DNA from: Lepidurus packardi
Taxonomy: Eukaryota; Arthropoda; Branchiopoda; Notostraca; Triopsidae
Reading direction: 5' to 3'
DNA: 64,000 nt
Assembly: GCA_023053545.1 (NCBI GenBank)
Contig: JAKZAN010000007.1
Coordinates: 5,642,001-5,706,000 of the forward strand
Shown here: positions 1 through 12,195 of the stretch, one piece after another
Layout of the letters: each line of letters opens with the position of its first letter
How positions within the stretch are numbered: the stretch's first letter is position 1
Position numbers and translations under genes: made by a program
Notes under the pieces: generated by a model
What the model saw: the letters and a program-made list of their open reading frames with translations, nothing else
Database searches by the model: none
Told to the model about the DNA's origin: nothing

Positions 1-3000
1 TACGGAAATCTGGATGCAAAGGAATAAAACTCGCGTCTTCGGCGCAAGTTTTATGGGAAACAATTCTTCTCCCATCCGACAGAATCATTTCACCCGATTC
101 CACTAAAGTCTGGAAACAAATTGCGGTTTTCACGTAAATTTTTTGCGGTAAACTACTTGTAGTTTAGATTTTTACTTTCAGGATGCAAGTGACGTGGGTA
201 GGAGCTTTGTCAGCTTCATCTACGACGAGCACGTGACCCAACCTGGCTGCCCGAACTAAAGGCGAGTCTTCGTACACTATTACGCCAGATTTGACTGTTG
301 GTTGAACAGTCAGACTCTGCACAGTAGTATCCCTAAGTTAAAGAAAGAAAAAAAAAACGGATACGTGAAGGTATCATCTTAATTTCAGTACATGAGTCAC
401 CTATGCAATTGAATATATTCGCGCGGTCGGTTGAGCAAGTTGAGTAAACGGTCCATGATTCGATTTTTCCCTACACCTTGGTTTCCTATGAGCAAAAGGT
501 GCTCACCCATTTCAAAGTCTTGTAGTAATTCCTCCATTGCTTGTACATGCTTAAAAAAATAAAAAAAATAACTTCTATTCAGTTTAATTTCCTTCACAAT
601 TACCTGTTGAATGTCATAGAACAAGACTTCTGGAACTTTGCTGGTCGTAGTACCCTGAAAGACTTTGGCTTGCGTTTTGCCAATCGTCAAAACGCCGTTT
701 TTAACAGAACAAGTCCTATCATCTAAACTGGTTTGCTTAGCGGGGGCCAATCCAGCTTCTTTCAACGCCTTGGATAAGGACTGCTGCGCAATAATGGGCA
801 AGAACCTATCATAAGAAGATGAGTTAGTTTCTACTGATTTCTAAGTTATATAAACCTGGCCAAACAACTCTTCTGGACTTCTCTGAAAGGATTTTCGTGA
901 GGGAAGTTCTTTAGACGCTTAGCCAAGCGAATGAGTTGTCTGGTTGATAAAGAGCCTGCCAAATTACGCCAGTTAGCGTCCGAGGAAATTCGCATTTTAT
1001 GGACCAACTCCACAACCTCTGGCACAGCTTCAGGTAACGAGCCACACTAAAATGGTAAAAAAAAATCGGCAAAATTGTGGAAACGAACTCGTTAAACTAG
1101 TTAACTTGTACCATAGCTTCCAGGACAACCAATTCTTCCTCAGGCTTAAGCGGTCGCATTTCATGGAACAGAAAAAGCGACATTATCTCAGGTGTCAGCC
1201 ACTTATTGTTGGTATCTTTATTATCAGGAGCGAGAAAACGATTAATTAACGTCAAAAAGTGGCAGGAAAAGCTTACTGGGAGGTTCGGCTATGCCCACCA
1301 GACGGAATTGGGGGTGGATCTTAAAGAGGCCTTTGTCTGCCATCTCACTTTCTATCAAGTTCATTTTTGCGGCTACCTCGATATATCTATCATGCCGCAA
1401 TAAACGCGAGCCATCATAAAGCTGTAACTCACGGTCGTGCATTAAGCTAAGACCCAGGATTAACGAGATTACGGTTTATGAATGTTTTTTTTTTTTACCT
1501 CTGAAGTACAGTTAATGTACCAGGATGAGCACGATGTAAACCGTCCAAAATTGCCAGTTTACCTGACAAAGCTGCTTCGACCAACGGCGAAGAATGCCAC
1601 ACAGTATCGCCATTGGGCATCGTATGTCGGCGCTGCAGAAGGTCCCGACAAGTCATGTCCTAAATATATAATAATACAAATAATAATAAATAAAAAAAAA
1701 AAACATTTTAATTAATAAAAAATAAATCCAGCGTATTCAAAAGTTATGTAAAAATCAAAAACGAAAAATAAATAGAAAAGCAAAAGGCAGTTTTCTACGC
1801 TGGTAAAAAAAAAATAAAAAAAAAATCCAGTGTACTGCCATTGGGGATACGATTTCTATACCTGATAGAGAAGAATATGTTCTGCTTCGTAGCCTAAAAG
1901 AGAGGCTAGGTGTTCCACTACCACGCTTTTACCACAGCCACGTGGCCCAATAACTGCAAAATCGTGGACACTGTGAGATTCCATAAGTTGTGCAAGGAAA
2001 TTGTCGGAATAGCCAGTCGATACATATTCGTTTTTCTCGGTGGTCGGCATGGTTTGCGTGCCTTTCGGAACCGAAAGAGACAGCGAGCTGTCTGAGCTTG
2101 TTAGAACGATTTCAGCGTGACTGTTGTCTGTTGGCTGAATAGAAAGAATACGCCAGGACCCTTCAATTTCTTCGGTTGAAATATGAAGGTTTTTGCACAC
2201 AGCCAGGACAGATTTCTGACCCTCCTCTTTCAGAAATGACTTGTAAGGGTAGGCTCGGCTCAAAGCTTCAAAAGCTGGCATAAATGGACAGCTTTCCTAA
2301 TAATAAAAATTGCAAAAAATGTTTTCAACAAGGTGTTAGGTTACCATTAACCGGGCTAAGAATTGCAAATTTTCCATTGGGAAGTCTGGGAGCCCTACGC
2401 TCGAGACATCCTCTAGTGAAAGAGTTTGTCCAAAGGATACGAGGTGACCCACTTGGTCAATGGACAATTTGGGTGCAGCAGAGGATACGTTTTGGAGTAT
2501 TTCATGAAAATTCTCTCCCACGACATTTCGAGACTGAAACCTGGAGCGCAGAGGAGGATCTAGTGGATTTCCTGGATATTTCGGAACAGGGAGTCCCAGG
2601 GCTATCACGCGGAAATTCTCGCTTACTCTTTCTAAATGCCATCGCTTCAACTCTTCTGGTCCAGATTCCTATAAGCAAAAGTATTGGTATTTAAACTTCT
2701 AAGAATAGTGGAATTTACTTCTAAAAGTTTGTCATATCGATTGTGCGGCAATAAATGTCGCCCGTCATCCAAGTTCATTTCCCGGTTTTCAAGTAAGTTA
2801 TTTAAAACTGGTAGTACATTTCGTTCCGCTTTTTCCAGTCCATCAAGAACCAGTACCCTACCATGAAGAGCTGCTCGGACTGCACACTACGAATGACACA
2901 TTCTAATTCTAGACTTAAGAGAGTTTAAACGTGTAGAAATTCGTACCTGATCTACATAAAAAGCTGTACCTTGATGAATTTCTCGTCTCTGCTTCAAATC

Positions 3001-3545
3001 ACTGTCCGTAATGTCTCGGGATAAGGCCACATATTCTACTTCACGGCCAGTCAGTTCTGCATAAGAGTAAGCTATTCTGCATCTTAAAGGACCAGGCCTG
3101 CCCAGCAAGAACATGTCTTGTCCAAGGTTGTCTTTCTGAAGCATCCATCTTAGCAACCGTAGGTACTCTTGACTTAGCGTTTCTGGTACTAAATGAGAAA
3201 ATTTAATATTTAACGATACTATTTTTTTAAAATGTCCTACAATATTTGGAGGGAACAAACTCGGGTCTCTTTGGCTTCTTGATATAGCGTGCAACTCCGT
3301 CAATTATTACCTGGTCATCTAAAGTGATAGAATGGTAAATTAAGTTATAAAAGAAGGAACAAGAATAGGCATTGTAGACCTTTTATTGTGCTATAATGAA
3401 GGCGGGATGTGAAAGATGAGACAGAAGCTGAATAATGTGAAGATGAGTACCGGGATAAAAATGAATTCCGAACCCGAAGGATTGTGGTAACACTATTTGA
3501 CATACCAACGGCTTTACTGGCCGTTAATGAGGCCGAGTATAGCAT
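1..3545 (-). CDS. VWA8: VWA8 (von Willebrand factor A domain-containing protein 8), N-terminal half, partial
   Basis: Large mitochondrial AAA+ ATPase (matrix side; its exact role is poorly known). Exons read by eye (minus strand): 3380-3545, 3241-3318, 2947-3188, 2719-2886, 2345-2668, 1862-2296, 1499-1659, 1277-1446, 1112-1215, 856-1046, 604-805, 401-549, 176-332 and 1-109, after which the gene leaves the window. The first exon is Ser/Arg-rich with almost no acidic residues, as in a mitochondrial presequence; translation could start at 3545 or at the in-frame Met at 3503. Three ATPase modules are visible. The first has a degenerate P-loop (GRPGPLR) followed by VLDGLEKAERN. The second has an intact P-loop (GPRGCGKS). 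The third has GNQGVGKN and Walker B VLVVDEADKAP. The order and the linker phrases match the metazoan VWA8 family closely. The C-terminal VWA domain lies outside the window. Confidence 0.93.
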
Positions 3546-4455
3546 TTCGAATGCAGAAAATATTAAGTATCGGAATTAAAAATGTATGTTCAACGTAAAT
3601 AACAACATTGCTGTTCGGCAGTGCACAACCGGAACAGGTAGCAAGATGGCACACGGAAGTCCAGAATTTCATGAATTCCTGAGTCTGAATTTCAGCGCTC
3701 GTAGTGGTAGTCATTCCCTACCAGAGAAAATGGGATAGTAAAGGGTATCCTACATCGTATTTTTGTAATTTAATTTGTATCTCCCATTGAATACGAATTT
3801 TTATTTCTTCCATTAAATACCGATTAAAGAATTATAGCAAAATTTAATGCAGTATTATACATTATATCAAACTCTATTCGAAAACATTACGTATCTGCGG
3901 AAACTTCATTTTGCACTTACTGAAAAGTCATGGACAATCTTCCGTTTTAGTGAAAATGATCACGGGTTTACATGTAAAAATTGTGAATGTAATTAATATT
4001 TTACTGACTTAACAGAGTCTGGTTTTGATATGAAAATATGTCTGATCTTAATATTTCGTTAAATCTTTAGGATTGTTTAGCGGTTACGAACCACACCCAT
4101 CTTTCACATTCCCTATAGTCATGATTATATGTAGATACATCGAAACCAAACAGATAAAACGTAAATAAATATAGATAACCGGAAATATTAACAAATAAAT
4201 AACTAAATATAGAAACAAGGAGGGAAAGCTTGGAAATCTGCAAAAATATAAAGGATATTGTTTATTAAAAAAAGAGCAATGGCTAACAATATAGAACAAA
4301 ATGATTTGAAATGATGTGAATTAGAAAAATTGAAGCCATGCACTCAAGAACAAAAGAAAGACCGATTTCAAGGTTATTTGTGATCCGAAATTTGGTTCGA
4401 CGAGTTAAGGTTGTAAGTTACAGCTTACTTAATAAAAAGAAAGATATTATATAGG
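3546..4455. other. AT-rich intergenic stretch upstream of VWA8
   Basis: Low-GC sequence between the divergent VWA8 and chitinase genes. Short open frames on both strands show no domain, no codon bias and no splice continuity. It must contain the VWA8 promoter, but I see no clear TATA box or other defined element. Confidence 0.5.
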
Positions 4456-5107
4456 AGTAAGAGACAAACAAGCCACTGTGTTTGTAAATTTATTTAGTAT
4501 GGCAGCAAATCATTGTTATCGGTAATGTAAATGTTTTACAAGACTTCAACCCCTAGACGAATGTCAAGCGGTTACACGCGTCGACTTTAAAGCCTTTTTG
4601 GTGCACATAGCTCAATTTTATCTTTCCATGTCGCCATCAAAATCCGATAATAATCGGTTGATTCAATGTTGTTTTCATTCTTCAGACACATTTTCGCAGC
4701 TCCTGATCTCATCTCAGCTAATCCATCTTAAGTTGTTGTCATAGGTCATTAGTGTTGGGTTAACCAAACGAAAGTGTAAATACATATACGATGTTTACAG
4801 GCTAGAATTGTGTATCTATGTAAAACTCTGCACTTGAAAAAGAAGTATCTTCATATCGGCTTGTGATAAGCTTTTTATAATGCTATCAAAAGTACTTTCA
4901 CTTTACGATTTCCCCCATGGGCCCCGTTGACAATATAATGGATGAATTGCGAGTTCCGATTTTAGTTGTTTGTTTGCTCGAGAACTATAGTTTTGCAAAT
5001 TATTTCTACGTTGCTTAACGTATCAAAACCCGAAGTAACTATATACTAGTTAAACGTATCCGTATAATAACCGCATTTCCCCCTATTCCTTTTTTTGACA
5101 AAATAGC
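4456..5107 (+). promoter_or_regulatory. Promoter region of chitinase 1 (duplicated block)
   Basis: This block aligns by eye with 8425-9077 upstream of the second chitinase. Best conserved are a stretch near 4531-4650, a GATA site TGATAAGC at 4864-4871, and CCCGTTGACAAT followed by a TATA-like TATAAT at 4934-4939. The TATA-like box is 174 bp from the start codon, against 166 bp in the paralogue. GATA sites are common in gut-expressed arthropod genes, so gut expression is a reasonable guess only. Confidence 0.55.
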
Positions 5108-7107
5108 ATGAAGTGGCATTTCATTTTAATATGCCTTTGCGGCTTTATTGCGTGCGGTATTCGACCCACGGAGGCCCAAGGTAAAACTTAATTGAAGGTC
5201 AACTGGACCATTGAAGCATAAAGCTTAATTACTTAAAAATTTAGATAGGAAAGTGGTCGTGTGCTATTTTTCTAGTTGGGCTGTATACCGGCCTGGCAAT
5301 GGAAAATTCGATGTCGAAGACATAGACCCGTACATTTGTTCCCATTTGGTATACGCTTTTGCGGGTTTACAAAGCTTTGATAATACCATTTACATAATGG
5401 ATCCCTACAACGATGTATATGATAACTGGGGAAAAGGGGCTTACGAAAGGTTTACTGGATTGAAAAATATCAACCCCCTCTTGAAAACATCGCTTGGTGT
5501 AGGAGGATGGAATGAAGGATCCGAAAAGTATTCCAAGGTAAGCATGCCTTTAGCTTAACATAACTTATTATAGCGTTAAACTTTATTTAGATGGCTGCTG
5601 ATCCAGCCAAACGAAAATCATTTATCGATAGTGCTGTTGCACTTTTGCTCAAATACAACTTCGACGGAATGGACATGGATTGGGAATATCCCGCTAACCG
5701 CGAAGGAGCTCAACCTGAAGATAAAGTATGATGTAAGGAAACGACGGTACGCGTACTGATGGATAACCTCCTATTAGGAAAACTTCGTTGCTTTAGTACG
5801 AGAGCTAAAGGAAGCCTTTCAGCCTCATGGTCTTACATTGACCGCCGCCGTATCTGCTGGTAAGACTACCATCGATACAGCTTACGATGTTGTGGAAGTT
5901 AGCAAGTAAGAGACTGTAACACTATGACGTATTATGAAAATGAAAGATTCTAACTCGAATTAGATATCTTGACTACTTCCACATTATGTGTTACGATTAC
6001 CATGGAGCATGGGAAACCTTTACCGGACACGTTGCACCATTGACGAAAGGCCCGCAAGACACTGGAGACAACATATATCTAAACATCGTGAGTTTTTTAA
6101 ATGTTTGTCCGATATTCCAGCTCTGAAAGTAACAAACCTTCTTTTGCTTTCTATTTGGACCTATCAGGATTTTACGATAAACTATTGGCTGCAACTGGGT
6201 GCCCCCAAAGAAAAAATAGTCATGGGAATGCCAACATACGGTCGTGGTTTCGTATTAGATCATGCTGATCAAACTGGATTATATGCGCCGGCCAGTAACC
6301 CCATTCCCGCTGGTCCATACACTCGAGAAGCCGGAACTTGGGGCTATAATGAAGTAATACCACCCTTTAGAATAGGAGAATTAAATAGAAAGATTTCTTC
6401 CAGATCTGTGAGAAATCTTTGTCAGAAGGCAATCTTTGGACTCAAGTTAGGGATCCGTCCGTAATGGCTCCGTATTCGTATAACCCTACCAATAGATGGT
6501 GGATAGGCTATGATGATAGTGAATCCATTCAAGTCAAAGTACGTACAAATTTATCTAAAGAAGTGCTAAGTTTAACTTGTTTTTAAGGTGGAGTTTATCA
6601 AATCTTATGACCTGGCTGGGGGAATGATCTGGTCAATTGAAACTGATGATTTCCGCGGCCTTTGTCACGGCCAAGTGTACCCGATCCTTACGGTTATCAA
6701 TCTGGCTCTCAACGGAGACATTATTACGCCCACCCATCCTCCAAGAACCACCACGACCCGAGATCCAACTGCTCCAACAGATCCGACCGTAAACATGTAT
6801 TTATACATGGTACAATTTTACTAACTTTGAATCTGCGCAGACTATTACGACCACCGTTGGGCCCCCTCCAAATGATATTTGTCAAAAGGCAGGATTCGTA
6901 GCTGATCCTAACGATTGCTCAACTTTTTATGAATGCGTAGCCAATGGAAACGAATGGATTATTTATACGTTTCATTGCCAAGAAGGCACTGTCTTTGATC
7001 CATCAATTAACTCCTGTTCTTGGCCATATCTGGTCCCAGGTTGCGAAGATGGGTTACTTAGTCACAAACGCAGATTCTCCATTGCCAAATTACCTAACCG
7101 AAAATAA
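5108..7107 (+). CDS. Secreted chitinase, GH18 plus CBM14 (tandem copy 1)
   Basis: Endochitinase cleaving beta-1,4-linked GlcNAc in chitin. Exons: 5108-5180, 5245-5537, 5591-5725, 5778-5905, 5964-6087, 6168-6353, 6404-6538, 6588-6788 and 6841-7107, giving 513 aa. Residues 1-24 are a signal peptide ([17 protein letters not shown]). The GH18 barrel follows, with the catalytic signature [10 protein letters not shown] intact (the Glu is the acid/base) and [11 protein letters not shown] upstream. A Thr/Pro-rich linker of about 35 residues leads to a C-terminal CBM14 peritrophin-type domain with six cysteines (DICQK, NDC, YEC, FHC, NSCSW, PGC). All exon borders correspond to those of the paralogue at 9078-11094, so the pair arose by tandem duplication. 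A poly(A) signal AATAAA lies at 7257-7262. Secretion into gut or cuticle space is inferred. Confidence 0.94.
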
Positions 7108-8424
7108 GGGCACTGATCCTCTCAATTGGCCCCATCTAAGACTTAATCTTATTCATATCTTCCTCGAATTCCTGTCTTGATTGTCTTCCGGCAAGTTGAT
7201 CGTGATACAATGAGTCCCGAAGAAGTTCTACGGCTTATCTAGGCTTTGAAGCAAAAAATAAAACAAGACGTGGTTCATAAAGTGCTTCGTCATCTTTACG
7301 ATTAAGGTTAAAGGATTAAAGAAAATAAATTACGCTATTTTCCAAAATGTCAAAATACACCAAATCCAGAATAAAAAATATTGTCAAATTGAATTAAACC
7401 TTACTTTCTAAAATGTGTATGCAAAATTTACTTAAATATTTTTGAAATTACACGCGATGAAAAGTGAATCCGTTAATCTTTGTGACGTAAGAGCATATTT
7501 TTCCTCCCTTCAACTTTCACTGTATCGAGGTTGTAAGTGAAACTCAACAGTGGTTTCGACTATAAAGTTTTCAGTTTCTTTTCTCTTGCAATACGTATAT
7601 GGGGCTTTCTTCGGGAAAATTTTATGTTATCAAAGGTTTCGAATTTTTTTAGGTTCGTTTTATCGTCGTAATGGGATATTATTTTTTTACACGATTATAC
7701 ACTTAAGTTTATAGCTGAATATGATTACATATTTAGGATCTCAATTTTGTTAAGAAATACCATAATGCAAGAATATATTGCAAAGACAGAGAGTTTTACC
7801 TTGTATTTTGGACCACAAAATGCTGTTTCACTTTTGGCCGCTCAAAAGTAAAAAACAAAACGTTTCAAAATGAAGCGCTCAAGAATAAGTCTTTTTTGCT
7901 CAGTTTGAAGGGCATCGCGACACAACGACGATTCGACACAAGGACTACGGTACACCCGACTTAAGGACTACAAACTCCGACTATTGCCAGCTCTCCCGTT
8001 TCAAGATTCGTATCCCGTACAGCGGTTGTGTCCCGCGATGAAAAGCTGATGCAGCCTATGTCGCACGTGAGAACGAAAATTTGACGTGTATTATACAAAC
8101 GAATCTAGTTTGAAGTTCCAATATAAGTTTGATACACTTCACGAACGGCGATGACTTCTGCATGAACTAATTTTACTGTTAGGTTTGGGACTGGGGTGGC
8201 GGCACTTGGCTTGGAACATGTTCCTTACCTTGAGAGTTTAAAATTAATTAATTTTCAGATTAAAGTTAATTAATAAGTAGAAAAGAAAAAGAATGTTTTT
8301 TTAAGTATCACAGGGTAAACGAAAGGTTCGGTGTCAGAGAAGTGATTCATGAAAGCAAGCATCGTACGACGATCACCAGTGGAGATTACACAAGCGGCTA
8401 CTTGACAAAAGGAAAGACGTCGTA
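7108..8424. other. Spacer between the two chitinase genes
   Basis: Contains the 3' untranslated region of chitinase 1 (AATAAA at 7257) and then AT-rich sequence without a recognisable gene. A short run after the stop codon (near 7170-7200) still resembles the sequence after the stop of copy 2 (near 11145-11180), so the duplication included the 3' flank. Confidence 0.5.
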
Positions 8425-9077
8425 GTAAGTGACTAATAAGCCCTTGTTTTGTTAATTGATTGACCGGATTTAATCACGAAGAGCGCTGTCCTATCTGTGA
8501 CGAGAATGTTTTGCAAGACTTCAACCCCTTAAATGTATGTCACGCGATCAAGCGGGCACGACGTTTAAAACCTTTGATGCGTAGATTAACCATTTATCTT
8601 GACATGTCGCCATTATTCGATAATAAGCTAGTAGATGTAGTGCTTATTTTGCTTTTTTTCGGAGCCACTTGTAGACTCTGACTTCATTCAGTTAATTCCT
8701 TTTGAGACATGAATGCTGTTACTGGTCATTTTGTATCGGGTTATGCAAACAAATGAGTAAGCAACGAATACAAAGATTTACAGGCTATGATCTTACGCCT
8801 ACCCAAAACTCGACACTTGAAAGAAACGCGTCTCATATCAGGAAGTGATAAGCTCTTTCGTCTAGGCTATCAAGAAATACCTTTTTTTCCTTCCTCGTGC
8901 CCGTTGACAATTATATAACGAACGTCTCGTGAGCCAAATTTTTAGTTGTGTGATTTTGTTCTAAAGCTTAAGTTCTACAAATTGTTCCTATAGCTGCAAA
9001 CCCCATGCGAATACGAGGTAACTTTCAGACAAAAGATATTCCAATTCATATATTTTAATATTCCTTTGTCATGAAGG
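8425..9077 (+). promoter_or_regulatory. Promoter region of chitinase 2 (duplicated block)
   Basis: Homologous to 4456-5107. It carries the same GATA site TGATAAGC at 8846-8853 and CCCGTTGACAAT joined to a good TATA box TATATAA at 8912-8918, 166 bp before the start codon. An extra ATG at 9071 lies 7 nt upstream of the chosen start and out of frame with it; copy 1 lacks it. A 73-codon open frame at 8460-8681 lies inside this block but is not open in copy 1. Confidence 0.55.
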
Positions 9078-11094
9078 ATGAAGCAACTTTTGATGCTGAT
9101 ATGCCTTTACGGCTTTACTGCGGGTGGCATTCAATCCACAGAAGCTTCAAGTAAGTTCTACACGCGTAAGTTGAACTGAAAGTTAATAATTATCGTGTGA
9201 TGTATAGGCGATAGGAAAATCGTGGTATGCTATTTCTCGAGTTGGGCCGTATACCGGAATGGCGCAGGGAAATTCGACGTTGAAGATATTGACCCGTATA
9301 TCTGTTCCCATTTGGTATATGCTTTTGCGGGTCTACAAAGCTACGATAATACCATCTTTATCATGGACCCTTACAACGACATATACGATAACTGGGGAAA
9401 AGGAGCTTACGAAAGATTCACTGGATTGAAAAAAATCAATCCAGCTTTGAAAACAACGCTTGGAGTTGGAGGCTGGAATGAAGGATCTGAAAAGTACTCT
9501 CTGGTAAATTTTAAGCCTATTTTGATACTTAAATGACAAGTTTACCATTAATTGTGGCTTGATTAGATGGCTGCTGATCCCGCAAAGCGACTGTCGTTCA
9601 TAAACAGTACCGTTGCTCTCTTACTCAAATACAACTTTGATGGTTTGGATTTGGATTGGGAATATCCCTCCAACCGCGAAGGTGCTCAACCAGAAGATAA
9701 AGTAGGATGCAAGCATATTGCGAAGTAAAGTACTAGCCGCTACTTTTGCAGGAAAACTATATTACTTTACTGCGAGAAATCAAAGAAGCTTTCGACCCCC
9801 TTGGGCTCACGCTGACTGCCGCTGTATCTGCCGGCAAATCTACCATCGATACAGCTTACTACGTGTCGGAAGTTAGCAAGTACGTTAGCTTACAACTTAA
9901 TACGTTAAAAGTACGTTAATCATTTGTAACTAACGTCATTAAAATTAGGTACCTTGACTATTTCCACATCATGTCGTACGATTACCATGGCGCATGGGAC
10001 CCTTATACCGGACATAATTGCCCTATGTTTAAAGGACCGCAAGATGTCGGAGATGACATTTATTTAAATATCGTGAGTATTTTCGACTTTCCTTTAGCAT
10101 TCTAGCTGTAATTTCCACCATTAAACTATCTTTCAGAATTACACAATCAACTATTGGTTGCAATTAGGCGCTCCTAAAGAAAAACTAGTCATGGGAATGC
10201 CTTCGTACGGTCGTGGGTTCGTGCTAGATAATCCCGACGAAACCGGATTCTATGCGCCAGCCCATTCCGCTATACCAGCAGGGGAATACATACTGGAAGC
10301 TGGATTCTGGGGCTACAATGAGGTAATGTCAGAGGAAATTGTTAAGAAGCCTTACGTTGTAGTCGTAACACTTTCCAAATCACTAGATCTGCGAAAGGTT
10401 ATTGACAGATGATAAGTGGATTCAAGTCAAAGATCCGTACGTCAAGGCGCCATACATGTACAATCCTTCTAATAATTGGTGGATGGGTTATGATGACAGG
10501 GAGTCAATCCAGATAAAAGTACACATTTATCTACATCATGAAACGAAAAGCTAACCTAATTCTCAGGTAGATTTTATCAAATCCTATGACTTGGCTGGAG
10601 GAATGATCTGGTCCATTGAAACGGACGACTTTCGCGGTACCTGTCATGGGGAAGTATACCCGCTCCTTATGGTTGTCAATTTGGGTCTCAACGGGGATAT
10701 TATTAAGCCAACGTATCCACCAACCACAACTACAACGCGCGATCCGTCTGCTCCAACAGAGCCGACCGTAACTACCGTTTTATAAAACAGCAAGACTTGC
10801 TAATTAACTTGGGCATGTATATAGACTACTACTGCTGCTCCTCCACCGACCGACATCTGCCAAAAGGAGGGACTCGTGGCTGATCCCAATGATTGCAGTG
10901 TCTTCTATCAATGTGTGAGCGATGGCAGCGAATGGATTGTCTACACGTATCAATGCCAAGAAGGCACCGTTTTCGATCCATTAACTAATGCATGTTCTTG
11001 GCCATATCTGGTACCGGGTTGTGAAGATGCGCTAAACGCTGGTAAACACAGATTTTCTATTGCCAAGTCACCGAGAAGAAACGAAGGGCATTGA
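9078..11094 (+). CDS. Secreted chitinase, GH18 plus CBM14 (tandem copy 2)
   Basis: Paralogue of the upstream chitinase with the same role. Exons: 9078-9150, 9208-9503, 9567-9701, 9752-9879, 9949-10072, 10137-10322, 10387-10518, 10567-10767 and 10825-11094, giving 514 aa. The start at 9078 is in frame with a signal peptide (MKQLLMLICLYGFTAGG); the nearer ATG at 9071 is in another frame. The catalytic motif reads DGLDLDWEYP and is intact. The Thr/Pro linker and the six-cysteine CBM14 domain are kept. Exons 1, 3, 4, 5, 6 and 8 have exactly the lengths of copy 1, while exons 2, 7 and 9 differ by three bases each. No frameshift or lost key residue is seen, so both copies look functional. Confidence 0.94.
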
Positions 11095-12195
11095 AGAGCC
11101 GCTCAACGGGTATTACTGAAAACTGATTTTTCATTGTTGTTACGACTTTCCTGATTATCTTCCGATAAGCTGACTGAGGTAACGACTTTTTCAAGAAGTT
11201 TCACAAAGCGGCTTGTTTTAACTTCCTCCCCTAAATCCTTGCTTATCATGCACTTCGTCAGCAAAGATACAATGTTATACGCTAACAAAAAAAATCTACA
11301 TTCTATGAGTTTTTTACATGTTATCTTGTGCTGAGTGTTTGAAGTGTACATCCGGAGCGGATACAAAATTTTCGTCTTCCCATCACGTACCAGATACGTT
11401 CATGAGGATTACTATGGTGTAGAAAGGTAGACGATATATAAGAAGGCCTGCGGCGTGTTATAGTCGTAGGATGACGAAAGTAAAATTGGATTTTTGCACG
11501 AAACTGTGTTGAGCTAGCGCACTTGCCCGGGTACCATAACAATCGACTACGAGCTATAAAGCCTTGCCTAAGTGGTTTAGGGATCATCCGCAACAATTAC
11601 CAACAACTCGCAAAAAACAGCTTCCCTTATAAATACACGTCTTGTATTCTAATGCGCTTTCCAAGCCCGGGTTAACACTGAAATCCGTAGGTAGTTTACA
11701 AATTGTGCGGAGATTCTTCACCATTCAGGAGAAAAGAACAAATTAACCTTGACGGACTGCACTAGATGGACAACGTTGATTGAAATAGGGTGGATATGTG
11801 GACTAAAAACATGAAACCTTTTGCCGCCATGATGTTAAAATAAAACAGCGTTCCAAAACTTTGTTTTTGGACATATGAAAATTACAGTATATGCACGATA
11901 TGGGGTAATTTGGGTACAGAAAAACCACGATAGGCCCACCAATACGGGACAGTCTTTGGCTTTAGTTTTTCCTTATATAAAAGACAAAAATCAAAACATT
12001 AACACGGGGAAAAGGACTACATTATAAAAAGAGAGCATTCATAAAAACAGATTTTATGTACAAGTTTTGCTTCTTTAGTTACGACAATAGTTAATGAAAC
12101 GAAAAAGTAGAACTGGTTATATAAAATTCAAGCATAAATCACGCTATCCTTTCTGCTCCTCGTCAGAATCGAACAGGCTAGTTCCTCCTTTTAGT
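11095..12195. other. Intergenic stretch between chitinase 2 and the PTPN9-like gene
   Basis: Convergent 3' ends. Part is 3' untranslated sequence of chitinase 2 and, from the right, of the phosphatase gene. Open frames here lack domains and overlap on opposite strands. I see no gene, repeat array or RNA in it. Confidence 0.45.

Noticed and set aside
3514..3714. 66-codon open frame (MTTTTSAEIQTQ...) upstream of VWA8 on the same strand
   Set aside because: It overlaps the presequence exon in another frame and no splice joins it in phase to the VWA8 reading. At best 5' untranslated.
8460..8681. 73-codon open frame starting with a CPIC motif upstream of chitinase 2
   Set aside because: The homologous block upstream of chitinase 1 (about 4490-4700) is interrupted in the same frame, so the shared sequence is promoter, not protein. 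CxxC alone is not evidence of a zinc finger.
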